Shown piece by piece: positions 34,857-42,839 of a stretch of 64,000 bases of DNA; within the stretch, counting starts at the first letter, position 1, and each line of letters starts with the position of its first letter. The notes below the pieces were generated by a model, which searched no databases, was not told where the DNA came from, and worked only from the letters and a program-made list of their open reading frames with translations. The position numbers were made by a program, and so were the translations under genes. This DNA is from Bacteroidota bacterium. Its GTDB lineage: Bacteria > Bacteroidota > Bacteroidia > B-17B0 > Aurantibacillaceae. Location: the NCBI GenBank assembly GCA_019638705.1, contig JAHBTI010000004.1:89434-153433 (forward strand). The letters run 5' to 3'.

Positions 34857-36565
34857 AGAACAAAAAAACACAAACGAGCAACAAACGCCGCGATGTACTT
34901 TCATTAGCAGCCTTGTTAGTGATTATTATACTCGTAAACTTTGTAGCAAAATATTATTTCCAACGTTTTGATTTAACTTCCGAAAAACGTTACACCTTGG
35001 CACAATCCACAAAAACGCTTCTCAAAAATTTAGACGATGAGGTGTATTTGAAAGTGTATTTGAGTGGGGATTTAAACCCGAGTTTCACGCGCTTAAAAAA
35101 CGAAGCCAGAGAAATTTTAGATGAGTTCCGCGCACATTCTCACAATCAGGTGCAGTACGAATTTATCACAATCGGCGAGGGTTTGACGAATGAAGAACGA
35201 AATAATTTAGAACGGCAATTGTTTCAAAAAGGATTAATGCCCGAAAGTATTTCCGAAAAACGAAAGGATAAAATGACACAGTCCATTATTTTCCCCGGCG
35301 CAATTGTGAATTACAAAGCCAAAGAAACCGTGTGGCAAATTTTTACGCGACAAACACCCGGCATTGATTTTGAAACTTCGGTAAACAACAGCGTGCAGGA
35401 GTTGGAATACAGCCTTACCAATGCCATTCGCAAACTGCAACGCACAAAACGCCCCGAAGTAACCTTTATTCAGGGACACGGCGAAGCAGACACCTTGCAT
35501 CAATACGATTTTATGCGTGTGTTGTCTGAATATTACAAGGTAAACCAAACCGAAATTACTAAAGGAAAAGAGCTTACTGCCCTGAAAGGAAGCGATGCCA
35601 TTATCATCACGCAGCCGCAAACAGAATTTAACGACAAAGAAAAATTTGTGATTGACCAGTTTATTATGAACGGCGGAAAAGTGCTTTGGCTCATTGACCC
35701 CGTTGAAACAAACACCGATTCGTTGCGCAAAGGTTTCACCATTGGGATAAATCGCCCCTTGAACATTGAAGATATGCTGTTTAAATACGGCGTGCGCTTA
35801 AATCCTGTGTTGGTGCAGGATTTGCAATGCGGTTACTTAAACATAAACACAGGTTTCAGAGACGGACAGGCAAAATTTGAACTCTTTCCTTGGCTTTACA
35901 CCGTTCTTGTTTTACCCGATAACACACACCCGATTGTAAAAAACTTGGATTTAATAAAAATGGATTTTACAAGCACACTTGATACCGTTTCGGCAAAAGG
36001 AATAAAAAAAACAATTCTTTTAAAAACATCAAAATATACCAAAACGCAGCCAACACCAGCGCGTGTGTATTTGGGCATGGTGCAGACGAAGCCGAAAGAA
36101 AGTCAGTTTATTAATTCGTATCAGCCTGTGGCGGTGTTGCTGGAGGGCGCGTTCAGCAGTTTTGTAGAGTACCGTTTGCCAAACATTTTGCTGGAAGACA
36201 CCAATTTTAAATACACAGACAAAGGCAAACACACAAAAATGATTGTGGTGGCTGACGGCAACGTGGCTCAAAACGATGTGCAACAAAACAACGGACAGCC
36301 TTTTCCTTTGGGCTATGACCGCAACACCAAACAAACCTTTGCCAACAAAACGTTTTTATTGAATTGCGTAAATTATTTGTTGGACGATGAGGGAATGTTG
36401 CAACTCCGCTCACGCGAAGTGAAATTACGCTTACTCAACAAAAAGAAAATTGGTGAACAATACCGCAGCAAATGGCAAATGGTAAACGTTGGTTTTCCTC
36501 TATTAATTATTGCTGCCTTTGGTGTGCTGCAATTTTATTTAAGGAAGAGGAAGTTTGCTTCTTAG
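34850..36565 (+). CDS. gldG: Gliding motility-associated ABC transporter substrate-binding protein GldG
   Basis: A 571-residue membrane-anchored protein. An N-terminal helix (about 16-38, LSLAALLVIIILVNFVAKYY) is followed by RFDLTSEKRYTLAQST, the family start. The periplasmic region has an IFT52/ABC-type_uncharacterised core (about 190-460; VTFIQGHGEADTLHQYDF, DAIIITQPQTEFNDKEKF). A C-terminal helix closes it (about 545-565). It pairs with GldF, with which it overlaps by 7 bp. The gene converges with hflX, and only a CACAGAGG-type repeat lies between. Confidence 0.93.
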   Translation: MVENKKTQTSNKRRDVLSLAALLVIIILVNFVAKYYFQRFDLTSEKRYTLAQSTKTLLKNLDDEVYLKVYLSGDLNPSFTRLKNEAREILDEFRAHSHNQVQYEFITIGEGLTNEERNNLERQLFQKGLMPESISEKRKDKMTQSIIFPGAIVNYKAKETVWQIFTRQTPGIDFETSVNNSVQELEYSLTNAIRKLQRTKRPEVTFIQGHGEADTLHQYDFMRVLSEYYKVNQTEITKGKELTALKGSDAIIITQPQTEFNDKEKFVIDQFIMNGGKVLWLIDPVETNTDSLRKGFTIGINRPLNIEDMLFKYGVRLNPVLVQDLQCGYLNINTGFRDGQAKFELFPWLYTVLVLPDNTHPIVKNLDLIKMDFTSTLDTVSAKGIKKTILLKTSKYTKTQPTPARVYLGMVQTKPKESQFINSYQPVAVLLEGAFSSFVEYRLPNILLEDTNFKYTDKGKHTKMIVVADGNVAQNDVQQNNGQPFPLGYDRNTKQTFANKTFLLNCVNYLLDDEGMLQLRSREVKLRLLNKKKIGEQYRSKWQMVNVGFPLLIIAAFGVLQFYLRKRKFAS

Positions 36566-36570
36566 ATTTA

Positions 36571-36596
36571 ACCACAGAGGCACAGAGGGCACAGAG
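36571..36596. repeat. CACAGAGG-type dispersed repeat, copy 2
   Basis: ACCACAGAGGCACAGAGGGC followed by ACAGAG fills the 36-bp gap between the convergent gldG and hflX genes. Confidence 0.7.
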
Positions 36597-36601
36597 TTTT
36601 T

Positions 36602-37801
36602 TCAATACAACAAATTATTATACGGATAACGTTTGATGTGCATGGTTTTTACCATGTCGTACAAGGTTTTCTTAAATTCCTCAATGTTTTCTTTGTTTTG
36701 CGCGCTGATAAAAATGCAGGGATTGTTCAGGCTTTTGAGCCATGTGTTTTTTATTTCGTCCAGCGAAATATTTTCTTTGGTGCTTGGCGTAAGGTCGTGT
36801 TCGTCTTTGTGAACGTAAGTAAACGCATCGGTTTTATTGAAAACCAAAATGCAAGGTTTGTCGCCCGCGCCAATGTCCTGCAAAGTTTGTTTCACCACAT
36901 TAATATGTTCTTCAAAATTTTTGTGCGAAATATCCACCACATGAATTAAAATATCTGCTTCGCGCACTTCGTCCAACGTGGATTTAAAACTTTCCACCAA
37001 CTGCGTTGGCAACTTGCGAATAAAACCAACCGTGTCGCTTAACAGAAAAAATAAATTGTCAATGGTTACTTTGCGCACCGTTGTATCAAGCGTGGCAAAC
37101 AATTTATTTTCGGCAAACACATTGCTTTTGCTCAACAAATTCATAATGGTGCTTTTGCCAACGTTGGTATAACCTACCAAAGCCACGCGCACCATTTCGC
37201 CGCGATTTTTGCGCTGAGTAGCCATTTGTTTGTCTATGTCGCGCAGGCGTTCTTTGAGCAAAGCAATTTTGTCGCGGATAATACGGCGGTCGGTTTCAAT
37301 TTCTTTTTCGCCTGCGCCGCCGCGCGTTCCCGTGCCACCGCGTTGCCGCTCCAAGTGTGTCCACATACCTGTTAAACGCGGGAGTTGATATTGCAACTGC
37401 GCCAGTTCCACTTGTGTTTTGGCATGAGCAGTTTGTGCGCGTTGCTCAAAAATTTCAAGAATTAAGGTGGTGCGGTCTAAGATTTTTTTACCGAGTTCTT
37501 TTTCCAAATTGCGTTGCTGCGAGGGCGAAAGTTCATCGTCAAAAATCACCACATCAACGTTGTGTTCTTTTACAAAATCTTTTACTTCCTGCAATTTACC
37601 TTTGCCTATAAAGGTAGCTTTATCGGGTCGTTCTAATTTCTGCGTAAAAATTTTTACGGTGCTGAGTTGGTATGTTTCCGCCAAAAACGCCAGTTCGTCC
37701 AAATATTCTTTTGAAAGGCTGTCGTCTTGCATTTTATTAATCACACCAATTAAAACGCAGGTGTGATTTGGTATGGCGGTGGAAATGGCTTGGGCTTTCA
37801 A
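36602..37801 (-). CDS. hflX: GTPase HflX
   Basis: A 399-residue ribosome-associated GTPase that splits stalled or heat-damaged ribosomes. The N-terminal HflX domain contains VVIFDDELSPSQQRNLEKEL, then the coiled linker with GGTGTRGGAGEKEIETDRR. The G domain has G1 GYTNVGKST, G3 DTVGF and G4 NKTD. No ATG exists near the expected N-terminus. TTG at 37801 gives (M)KAQAISTAIPNHTCVLIGV, which fits family length and avoids overlap with the toxin gene ending at 37806; a TTG at 37855 is the alternative. The ParE-type module directly upstream may have replaced the original 5' region. Confidence 0.92.
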   Translation of the reverse strand: MKAQAISTAIPNHTCVLIGVINKMQDDSLSKEYLDELAFLAETYQLSTVKIFTQKLERPDKATFIGKGKLQEVKDFVKEHNVDVVIFDDELSPSQQRNLEKELGKKILDRTTLILEIFEQRAQTAHAKTQVELAQLQYQLPRLTGMWTHLERQRGGTGTRGGAGEKEIETDRRIIRDKIALLKERLRDIDKQMATQRKNRGEMVRVALVGYTNVGKSTIMNLLSKSNVFAENKLFATLDTTVRKVTIDNLFFLLSDTVGFIRKLPTQLVESFKSTLDEVREADILIHVVDISHKNFEEHINVVKQTLQDIGAGDKPCILVFNKTDAFTYVHKDEHDLTPSTKENISLDEIKNTWLKSLNNPCIFISAQNKENIEEFKKTLYDMVKTMHIKRYPYNNLLY

Positions 37802-37805
37802 TGTA

Positions 37806-38102
37806 TTAACTGTATTTACGTTTTGGTTTTCTTTTTGTGTGAAAAACGGAAACAACTACAACGGCATTTTTTGTTTTGTCAATTCTGAAAATAATTACAA
37901 ACGGAAAAGGAAGAACGGTTGCATATCTGTATTCTTTTTTTCGTTTTTGAAAATGTTCGGGAAAACTTTGAATATAGTTTAAACGGTTTGCAACTTCCGA
38001 AGAAAAGCGTTCTCCTAAATCTTTTTGCCGTAATTCGTAGTAGAGCGAAGCCTCTTGCCATTCTTGGTCTGCTTCTTCCGTAAGAATTAAATCATAATTC
38101 AT
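37806..38102 (-). CDS. ParE/RelE-family toxin
   Basis: A 98-residue toxin of the RelE/ParE superfamily: MNYDLILTEEADQEWQEASL, YYELRQKDLGERFSSEV, IQSFPEHFQKRKKEYRYATV and FPFVIIFRIDKTKNAVVVVS followed by VFHTKRKP. The last stretch is the conserved beta core with the basic/histidine end. ParE proteins poison gyrase and RelE proteins cleave mRNA; sequence alone does not decide which. Its ATG shares one base with the antitoxin stop (TGATG). It ends 4 bp before the TTG of hflX, so transcription could run on into hflX. Confidence 0.87.
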   Translation of the reverse strand: MNYDLILTEEADQEWQEASLYYELRQKDLGERFSSEVANRLNYIQSFPEHFQKRKKEYRYATVLPFPFVIIFRIDKTKNAVVVVSVFHTKRKPKRKYS

Positions 38103-38356
38103 CAGTGTTTCAGCGTTTTCAAATTTTTACTTACCCGTAGTTTTGTTTCGGCAAGGGTATAAGTTTTTGATTTTCCTTTTTTATAATTATTCCAACGCTC
38201 GTCAAGCATTGTAACATCTTCATCGGTCAAATCAAATTCAGAGTGAGATTTTAATGTTGTGTGTTCTTCAAGAATGGTATGAACAACCTTTAATATTTTG
38301 TCGTCCGACACATCAACAAATTGATGTATTTGTTTTTTTAAAGCTGTTGTTGTCAT
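38102..38356 (-). CDS. Antitoxin of the ParE-type pair
   Basis: An 84-residue protein encoded just before the toxin (TGATG overlap). A helical N-terminal half (TTALKKQIHQFVDVSDDKIL, KVVHTILEEH) is followed by an acidic stretch, FDLTDEDVTMLDERWNNYKK, and a basic C-terminus. This layout is typical of antitoxins paired with RelE/ParE toxins in Bacteroidota: the start dimerises and binds DNA, and the end wraps the toxin. It follows the cytochrome gene by 6 bp. Confidence 0.82.
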   Translation of the reverse strand: MTTTALKKQIHQFVDVSDDKILKVVHTILEEHTTLKSHSEFDLTDEDVTMLDERWNNYKKGKSKTYTLAETKLRVSKNLKTLKH

Positions 38357-38362
38357 TTTAAA

Positions 38363-38992
38363 TTATTGTCCTTTCAAATGCTCGCTCACATATTCCGCAA
38401 TCGCTGTGGCTTGCTCTTCGTTTACTGCCGAAGCAGGCATTAAGCCTTTTCCGCGCAAAATAATTTTTTTAATGCCTTCGTTGTCAAATTCGGTCATTGA
38501 CAAATCTTTTGAGCCGCTTGCACCAAGTTTTCCGTCAGAGCCGTGGCAGAGTTTGCAATTCATTTCGTACAGGGTTTTTCCGTCGGTAGTGGCAGCCACC
38601 GCATTTTTTGAACTTTCTTTGGCAATGCCTTTGCGTTTGTGATACACTTCTGCCAAACCAAACGCACCTGTAATAAGCAGCAAACTTAAAGCTGCCAAAA
38701 TTTTGTTTTGCTTTTTAAAACCGATAATGGCAACAGGAATGGAAGCAAACACCATAGCAATTTTAATAAAAAACAAGTAATCGTATTCGCCGCCAAAGGG
38801 CAATTGTGTGGTTAAATAAACGCCTGTAATAAGAAACAGCGCGCTGATAATCATTTCGGCTACTTTTGTTTTTTTGGTAAATGCGGCAAGCAAATCGGTT
38901 TTGTCGCTCAAAAGCAAAATGGTTTTGATAACGTAAATTAAAAAGAAAAGAATTACAACTAAGTAATGCGTGTGTAAAAGTCCTGTGTTCAT
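38363..38992 (-). CDS. Membrane-anchored cytochrome c
   Basis: About 209 residues. The N-terminal 125 residues hold four membrane helices (LVVILFFLIYVIKTILLL, MIISALFLITGVYLTT, LFFIKIAMVFASIPVAIIG, ILAALSLLLITGAFGLAEV), resembling a SirB-like module. The C-terminal 80 residues are a class I cytochrome c: heme motif CKLCH and a likely Met ligand in GLMPASAV. The ATG giving MNTGLLHTHY is preferred over an upstream extension. The electron partner is not identifiable. Confidence 0.85.
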   Translation of the reverse strand: MNTGLLHTHYLVVILFFLIYVIKTILLLSDKTDLLAAFTKKTKVAEMIISALFLITGVYLTTQLPFGGEYDYLFFIKIAMVFASIPVAIIGFKKQNKILAALSLLLITGAFGLAEVYHKRKGIAKESSKNAVAATTDGKTLYEMNCKLCHGSDGKLGASGSKDLSMTEFDNEGIKKIILRGKGLMPASAVNEEQATAIAEYVSEHLKGQ

Positions 38993-39030
38993 GTGATAAA
39001 TTTTAGGGTAAAAATACACTTTTTTTCAAG

Positions 39031-39055
39031 CACAGAGGCACAGAGTTTGCAGAGG
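39031..39055. repeat. CACAGAGG-type dispersed repeat, copy 3
   Basis: CACAGAGGCACAGAGTTTGC followed by AGAGG lies between the cytochrome gene and the SBBP gene terminator. Confidence 0.65.
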
Positions 39056-39061
39056 TTATAA

Positions 39062-39099
39062 AAAAACCGCCCCGCAAATTAATTTGCTGGGCGGTTTTT
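39062..39099 (-). terminator. Bidirectional terminator hairpin after the SBBP gene
   Basis: AAAAACCGCCC-C-GCAAATT and AATTTGC-T-GGGCGGTTTTT form an almost perfect 19-bp stem with A and T runs on both sides. Confidence 0.88.
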
Positions 39100-39104
39100 C
39101 AATG

Positions 39105-39168
39105 TCCCCCTTCGGGGGGACGGTAAAAGTCTTGCAGACTTTTGAGCGAGCTTGTGCGATAGAGGGGC
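39105..39168. repeat. G/C-rich dispersed repeat with two small hairpins
   Basis: TCCCCCTTCGGGGGGA (39105-39120) and AAAAGTCTTGCAGACTTTT lie together between the terminator and the stop of the SBBP gene. It ends GAGGGGCTTA, and the stop codon of the gene lies at its edge. It is related to the element inserted in uvrA. Confidence 0.6.
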
Positions 39169-41007
39169 TTACTCTTTCACAAATTTACTCACCGCATTTC
39201 CAACTTTTATAAAATAAATACCTTTAGGAATGTTGCTCACATTTATTTGTGCTGTGCCATTTTCAATTTTAAATTTTTCATTCGGCATTTCTTTACCTAA
39301 AACATCAATAATTTTAATGTCTGTTCCTCCATTTATCATTTCTAATTCAACATTTATAATTTCAGAAACAGGGTTTGGGTAAACGCTCAATTTTAAACTT
39401 TCAAATTTAAACTTACCAATTCCCAAACATTCATCTACAAACACCGTTATTACAGTTGAATTTTCACAACCATTAGTACCTGTACCTTGCACGAAGTAAG
39501 TTGTATTTACGCTTGGTGTTACGTTAATGCTTGCGCCGTTTTCATGTGTACTCCAAGTGTAAGTAGTTGCACCGTTTACTGTTATGTTTGCCGTTTCATT
39601 TACGCAAATAGTGCCGCTGCCTGTAATGCTTAATTTCGGCGTTGGGCTTAGCTTAGCAACAAAAAGGGCACTATGATTATCTGAGGCTGTTAATGTAGTA
39701 GTGTCAAAAGCGACTGTTCCCCGAAAATAACCTGTTACAAATACATTTCCAAAAATATCACTGCTTACGCTCTGTCCGCTGGAAAGGTTTGTTCCACCCG
39801 CCTGCTTAACCCACAGCACATTACCCGCAGCATCGTATTTGGCAACAAAAATATTCACATTATTATTGGCTGCTGTTAAGGTGGTAGAGCCAAAAGTAAC
39901 TGTTCCGACAAAAGAACCTGTTACAAAGGCATTGCCCGAAGCATCGCTGCTTATGCCATATCCGTAATCATTGCTTGTTCCGCCCGCCTGCTTAAACCAC
40001 AGCACATTGCCTGATGCATCGTACTTGGCAACAAAAATATCCATATTAGTACCGTTGCCGTTAAGTGTATTAGTGCCAAAGGCTGCTGTTCCGTTAAAAT
40101 AACCTGTTACAAATACATTGCCCAAAACATCGGTTGTTATTGCTCTTCCATCAGCATTCGCATTTCCTGTTGTCTGCTTAGCCCACAGTACATTGCCTGT
40201 GGCATCGTATTTGGCAACAAAAACGTTACGATTACCCGTAGCAGTTAAGGTGGTAGAGCCAAAGACTGCCGTTCCGCCAATAAAAAAACCTGTTACAAAT
40301 ACATTCCCCAAAGCATCGCTGCTTACGGATTGTCCATGAAAAGCATTACTACCCTCTGTTCCACCTGCCTGCTCAGCCCACAATAAATTACCTGTGGCAT
40401 CGTATTTTGCAATAAAAACATTATAGTTACCCACGACGGGAGTTAAGATGGTAATGCCGAAGGTAGCTGTTTCTCTAAAACTACCTGTTACAAATACATT
40501 TCCTAAAGCATCCGTACTTACGGAAATCCCAGCATAATTGCCTGTTCCCCCTGCTTGCTTAACCCATAATAAATTACCTGTGGCATCGTATTTAGCAATA
40601 AAAATATCGTTATGACCTGCGCTTGTTAAAGTGCTAGTGCCAAAAGTTGCTGTTCCCTGAAACTGACCTGTTACAAATACATTTCCTAAAGCGTCTGTAC
40701 TTACAGAATTTCCGTAAGCATTTCCTGTTCCGCCTGTCTGTTTAGCCCACAGCACATTACCCAAAGAGTCGGATTTTACAATAAAAACATTGTTATTAGT
40801 TGCGACTAAGGTGGTAGTGCCAAAAGCAGCCGTTCCGCTAAAATAACCTGTTACAAATACATTGCCCCAAGCATCGCTGCTTATACCATTCCCCCCATTA
40901 AAAAGACCTATGCCATCCGTTCGTTTAGCCCATTGGTAAGGTGTACAGTTTTGTGCATTTGCATTTAAACAAAATACAAAAGCTAATGTTGTAAATAGTG
41001 GTTTCAT
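39169..41007 (-). CDS. SBBP-repeat beta-propeller protein with T9SS type A sorting domain
   Basis: A 612-residue secreted protein. The signal peptide (MKPLFTTLAFVFCLNANAQ) is followed by seven to eight repeats of about 53 residues with the core DALGNVFVTGYFNGTATFG, then NIFVAKYDATGNLLWVKQAG. This is the SBBP beta-propeller repeat. An Ig-like module (GTICVNETANITVNGATTYT) precedes a type A T9SS domain: VYPNPVSEIINVE, ending GIYFIKVGNAVSKFVKE. Export by T9SS to the surface or medium is expected; the ligand or role is unknown. The repeats are similar at DNA level with a period near 160 bp. Confidence 0.9.
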   Translation of the reverse strand: MKPLFTTLAFVFCLNANAQNCTPYQWAKRTDGIGLFNGGNGISSDAWGNVFVTGYFSGTAAFGTTTLVATNNNVFIVKSDSLGNVLWAKQTGGTGNAYGNSVSTDALGNVFVTGQFQGTATFGTSTLTSAGHNDIFIAKYDATGNLLWVKQAGGTGNYAGISVSTDALGNVFVTGSFRETATFGITILTPVVGNYNVFIAKYDATGNLLWAEQAGGTEGSNAFHGQSVSSDALGNVFVTGFFIGGTAVFGSTTLTATGNRNVFVAKYDATGNVLWAKQTTGNANADGRAITTDVLGNVFVTGYFNGTAAFGTNTLNGNGTNMDIFVAKYDASGNVLWFKQAGGTSNDYGYGISSDASGNAFVTGSFVGTVTFGSTTLTAANNNVNIFVAKYDAAGNVLWVKQAGGTNLSSGQSVSSDIFGNVFVTGYFRGTVAFDTTTLTASDNHSALFVAKLSPTPKLSITGSGTICVNETANITVNGATTYTWSTHENGASINVTPSVNTTYFVQGTGTNGCENSTVITVFVDECLGIGKFKFESLKLSVYPNPVSEIINVELEMINGGTDIKIIDVLGKEMPNEKFKIENGTAQINVSNIPKGIYFIKVGNAVSKFVKE

Positions 41008-41033
41008 ATCTTTTTGTTTTTAGTTGTTGATAG

Positions 41034-41041
41034 CAAAGGTA
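41034..41041 (-). promoter_or_regulatory. Candidate -7 element of the SBBP gene (TACCTTTG)
   Basis: TACCTTTG on the minus strand matches TAnnTTTG and lies 26 bp before the ATG at 41007. The rest of 41008-41304 is AT-rich and no gene is seen in it. Confidence 0.45.
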
Positions 41042-41304
41042 TATTTTTTAAGGATATAAATGTCCGTTTTTTTATAAGTGGCTGCAATCGCCTGTTAAGT
41101 GGTCAAAAAAAGTACGCAGGTGGAGTAGGGGGGATTGTAAAAAATCAATTTTTCTCATTTTTTCTGTTTTCTAAAAATTTTTCCCTACTCATTTTACAGG
41201 CTTTTCGAAAACTCCTTTTGATTTTGGGTCAAATATATACATTTTTATTCAATATAGGATTATAGTCCTATATTCATTTTTTCTTTTCTTATCACTATTG
41301 TTAT

Positions 41305-41529
41305 GTGAAATTCCTGACAGATAAAGAGGCTTGTAAACGCTTAGGCAAACGAATTGTGTTGCACAGAAAGCAAAACAATATGTCGCAAGCCGATTTGTCT
41401 TACGAAGCGGAAATTGATTTAAGTACGCTTAGCCGTTTGGAAAGAGGAATTTTAAACGTTGGTTTTCTTACACTTTACAAAGTAGCAAAAGCTTTAAAAG
41501 TCCCTGTAAGAGATTTGTTTGATTTTTAA
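41305..41529 (+). CDS. XRE-family transcriptional regulator
   Basis: A 74-residue, single-domain helix-turn-helix protein: LGKRIVLHRKQNNMSQADLS, YEAEIDLSTLSRLERGILN and FLTLYKVAKALKVPVRDLFD. It is the Cro/CI type with no extra domain. The start is GTG at 41305; the overlapping ATG at 41303 is followed at once by TGA in its own frame. No partner gene is adjacent, although a broken antitoxin lies 47 bp downstream. It could be a solitary repressor or a leftover of a mobile module. Confidence 0.8.
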   Translation: MKFLTDKEACKRLGKRIVLHRKQNNMSQADLSYEAEIDLSTLSRLERGILNVGFLTLYKVAKALKVPVRDLFDF

Positions 41530-41576
41530 ATAAAAACCGCTGCCCTCCGTGCTTAAAAAAACCTTAAATTTGAAAT

Positions 41577-41795
41577 ATGAAAATTGCGCTTCAATACTTA
41601 CACGATGTAAACGGCAATACACAAGCCGTGCAGCTTCCATTAACCGATTGGGAAAAAGTGCTTAATAAAATTAAAAAGTACGAGCAAACGCTAAAACTAA
41701 AAAGCGATTTAAAAGAAGCTTTTGAATAGGTGGCTGTGCTCAAAAAATCAAAAGGCAAAAAGCAAACACTAAAAGAGTTTTTGAATGAGCTTTAG
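41577..41795 (+). pseudogene. Small antitoxin-like gene interrupted by an in-frame TAG
   Basis: ATG at 41577 opens a frame coding 50 residues (MKIALQYLHDVNGNTQAVQL, PLTDWEKVLNKIKKYEQTLK, LKSDLKEAFE), then TAG at 41727. The same frame continues without another stop for 21 codons: VAVLKKSKGKKQTLKEFLNE, then Leu and TAG at 41793. The combined 72 residues have the shape of small Bacteroidota antitoxins encoded before RelE-type toxins. So a nonsense change probably split the gene; a functional 50-residue protein is possible. A -7-like TAAATTTG (41565-41572) precedes it. No toxin follows. Confidence 0.7.
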
Positions 41796-41797
41796 GA

Positions 41798-41898
41798 AAT
41801 TGTTTAATTCTTATTTAACCTTTTTGTTATGTGTTGTCTGCCACTTCGAGTAGCCGACGACAGGAGGCGTATCGAGAAGTGATTTTACGGTTTCAGTT
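41798..41898 (+). repeat. Dispersed repeat, hairpin A with flanks, copy 2
   Basis: Hairpin A is CACTTCGAGTAG...TATCGAGAAGTG (41842-41881). The left flank (TTTTTGTTATG and nearby bases) matches the copy at 48780-48864. The right flank continues ATTTTACGGTTTCAGTT, matching the spacer of copy 1 and stopping at the start of hairpin B. Its end lies 12 bp before the inferred start of miaA. Confidence 0.8.
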
Positions 41899-41909
41899 AA
41901 TTTTCCCTT

Positions 41910-42827
41910 ATCGTAAACAACAAAAAATATTTAGTAGTCATTGCAGGTGCTACGGCTGTGGGCAAAACCGCATTGGCTGTGGAGTTGGCAAAACATTACA
42001 ATACCGTTATTCTTTCAGCAGACTCGCGGCAATTTTATAAAGAGTTGAGCATTGGCACGGCAAAACCAAGCAATGAACAACTGCAAACCGTGCAACATTA
42101 TTTTATCAATAACAAACATATTTCTGAACTCTACGGTGCAGGGCATTTTGAAAAAGATGCCATTGCGTTGTTAGACGAATTATTTAAAACCCGGCATTTG
42201 GTTTTTATGGTGGGCGGTTCTGGCTTATACATTAATGCTGTACTGAACGGTGTTGATGATTTTGCCGAAGTGCCAAACGCCCTGCGAGAAAGTTTAAACA
42301 AACAATTTGAAGAAAAAGGTTTGGCATGGTTGCAAAACGAAGTAAAAAAAACCGACGACCTGTATTTTAATTCGGTGGATATAAATAATCCGCAGCGTTT
42401 AATCAGAGCTTTGGAAGTGAGTTGGCACACGGGATTGCCGTATTCTTCTTTTTTAAACAAAGGAAAAACCGAACGGAATTTTACGCCAATAAAAATTTTG
42501 ATTAACACTAAACGCGAAAAGCTGTATGCGCAAATTAATAAGCGCGTGGACGAGATGATGAAAAACGGTTTGTTGCAGGAAGCGGAGCAATTTAAACCGC
42601 AAAGAAATTTCAATGCCCTGAAAACTGTTGGCTACAAAGAATTGTACGATTACTTTGACGGGAAATATAATTTAGAAACCGCCATTGAAAAAATAAAACA
42701 ACACACGCGCAATTATGCCAAGCGGCAAATTACATGGTTTAAAAACAAAGATAAATTTGAAGAATTTGAACCAAGTGAAAAAGAAAAAATCATTCGCTAT
42801 ATTGACACCGTGATACAAACCACATAG
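41910..42827 (+). CDS. miaA: tRNA dimethylallyltransferase
   Basis: About 305 residues. MiaA transfers dimethylallyl to A37 of tRNAs that read UNN codons, making the substrate of MiaB. The P-loop is AGATAVGKTALAV, followed by ILSADSRQFYKELSIGTAKP, VGGSGLYINAV and the C-terminal NYAKRQITWFKN. The start is odd. A GTG at 41958 lies inside the P-loop and would destroy it. The frame runs upstream as VNNKKYLVVIAGATAVGKT to a TAA at 41898, and no ATG, GTG or TTG lies in that stretch. ATC at 41910 is the best-placed candidate. A dispersed repeat ends just upstream and may have replaced the original start region. Conf. of identity is high; of the start, low. Confidence 0.92.
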   Translation: MVNNKKYLVVIAGATAVGKTALAVELAKHYNTVILSADSRQFYKELSIGTAKPSNEQLQTVQHYFINNKHISELYGAGHFEKDAIALLDELFKTRHLVFMVGGSGLYINAVLNGVDDFAEVPNALRESLNKQFEEKGLAWLQNEVKKTDDLYFNSVDINNPQRLIRALEVSWHTGLPYSSFLNKGKTERNFTPIKILINTKREKLYAQINKRVDEMMKNGLLQEAEQFKPQRNFNALKTVGYKELYDYFDGKYNLETAIEKIKQHTRNYAKRQITWFKNKDKFEEFEPSEKEKIIRYIDTVIQTT

Positions 42828-42839
42828 AACACATAGCGT

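Noticed and set aside
41014..41265. 83-codon open frame in the gap before the XRE gene
   Set aside because: It runs through the likely promoter of the SBBP gene and has no protein-like composition.
42131..42613. 160-codon open frame on the minus strand
   Set aside because: Antisense to miaA, whose motifs are clear; Ser/Lys/Phe-rich translation is typical of a shadow.
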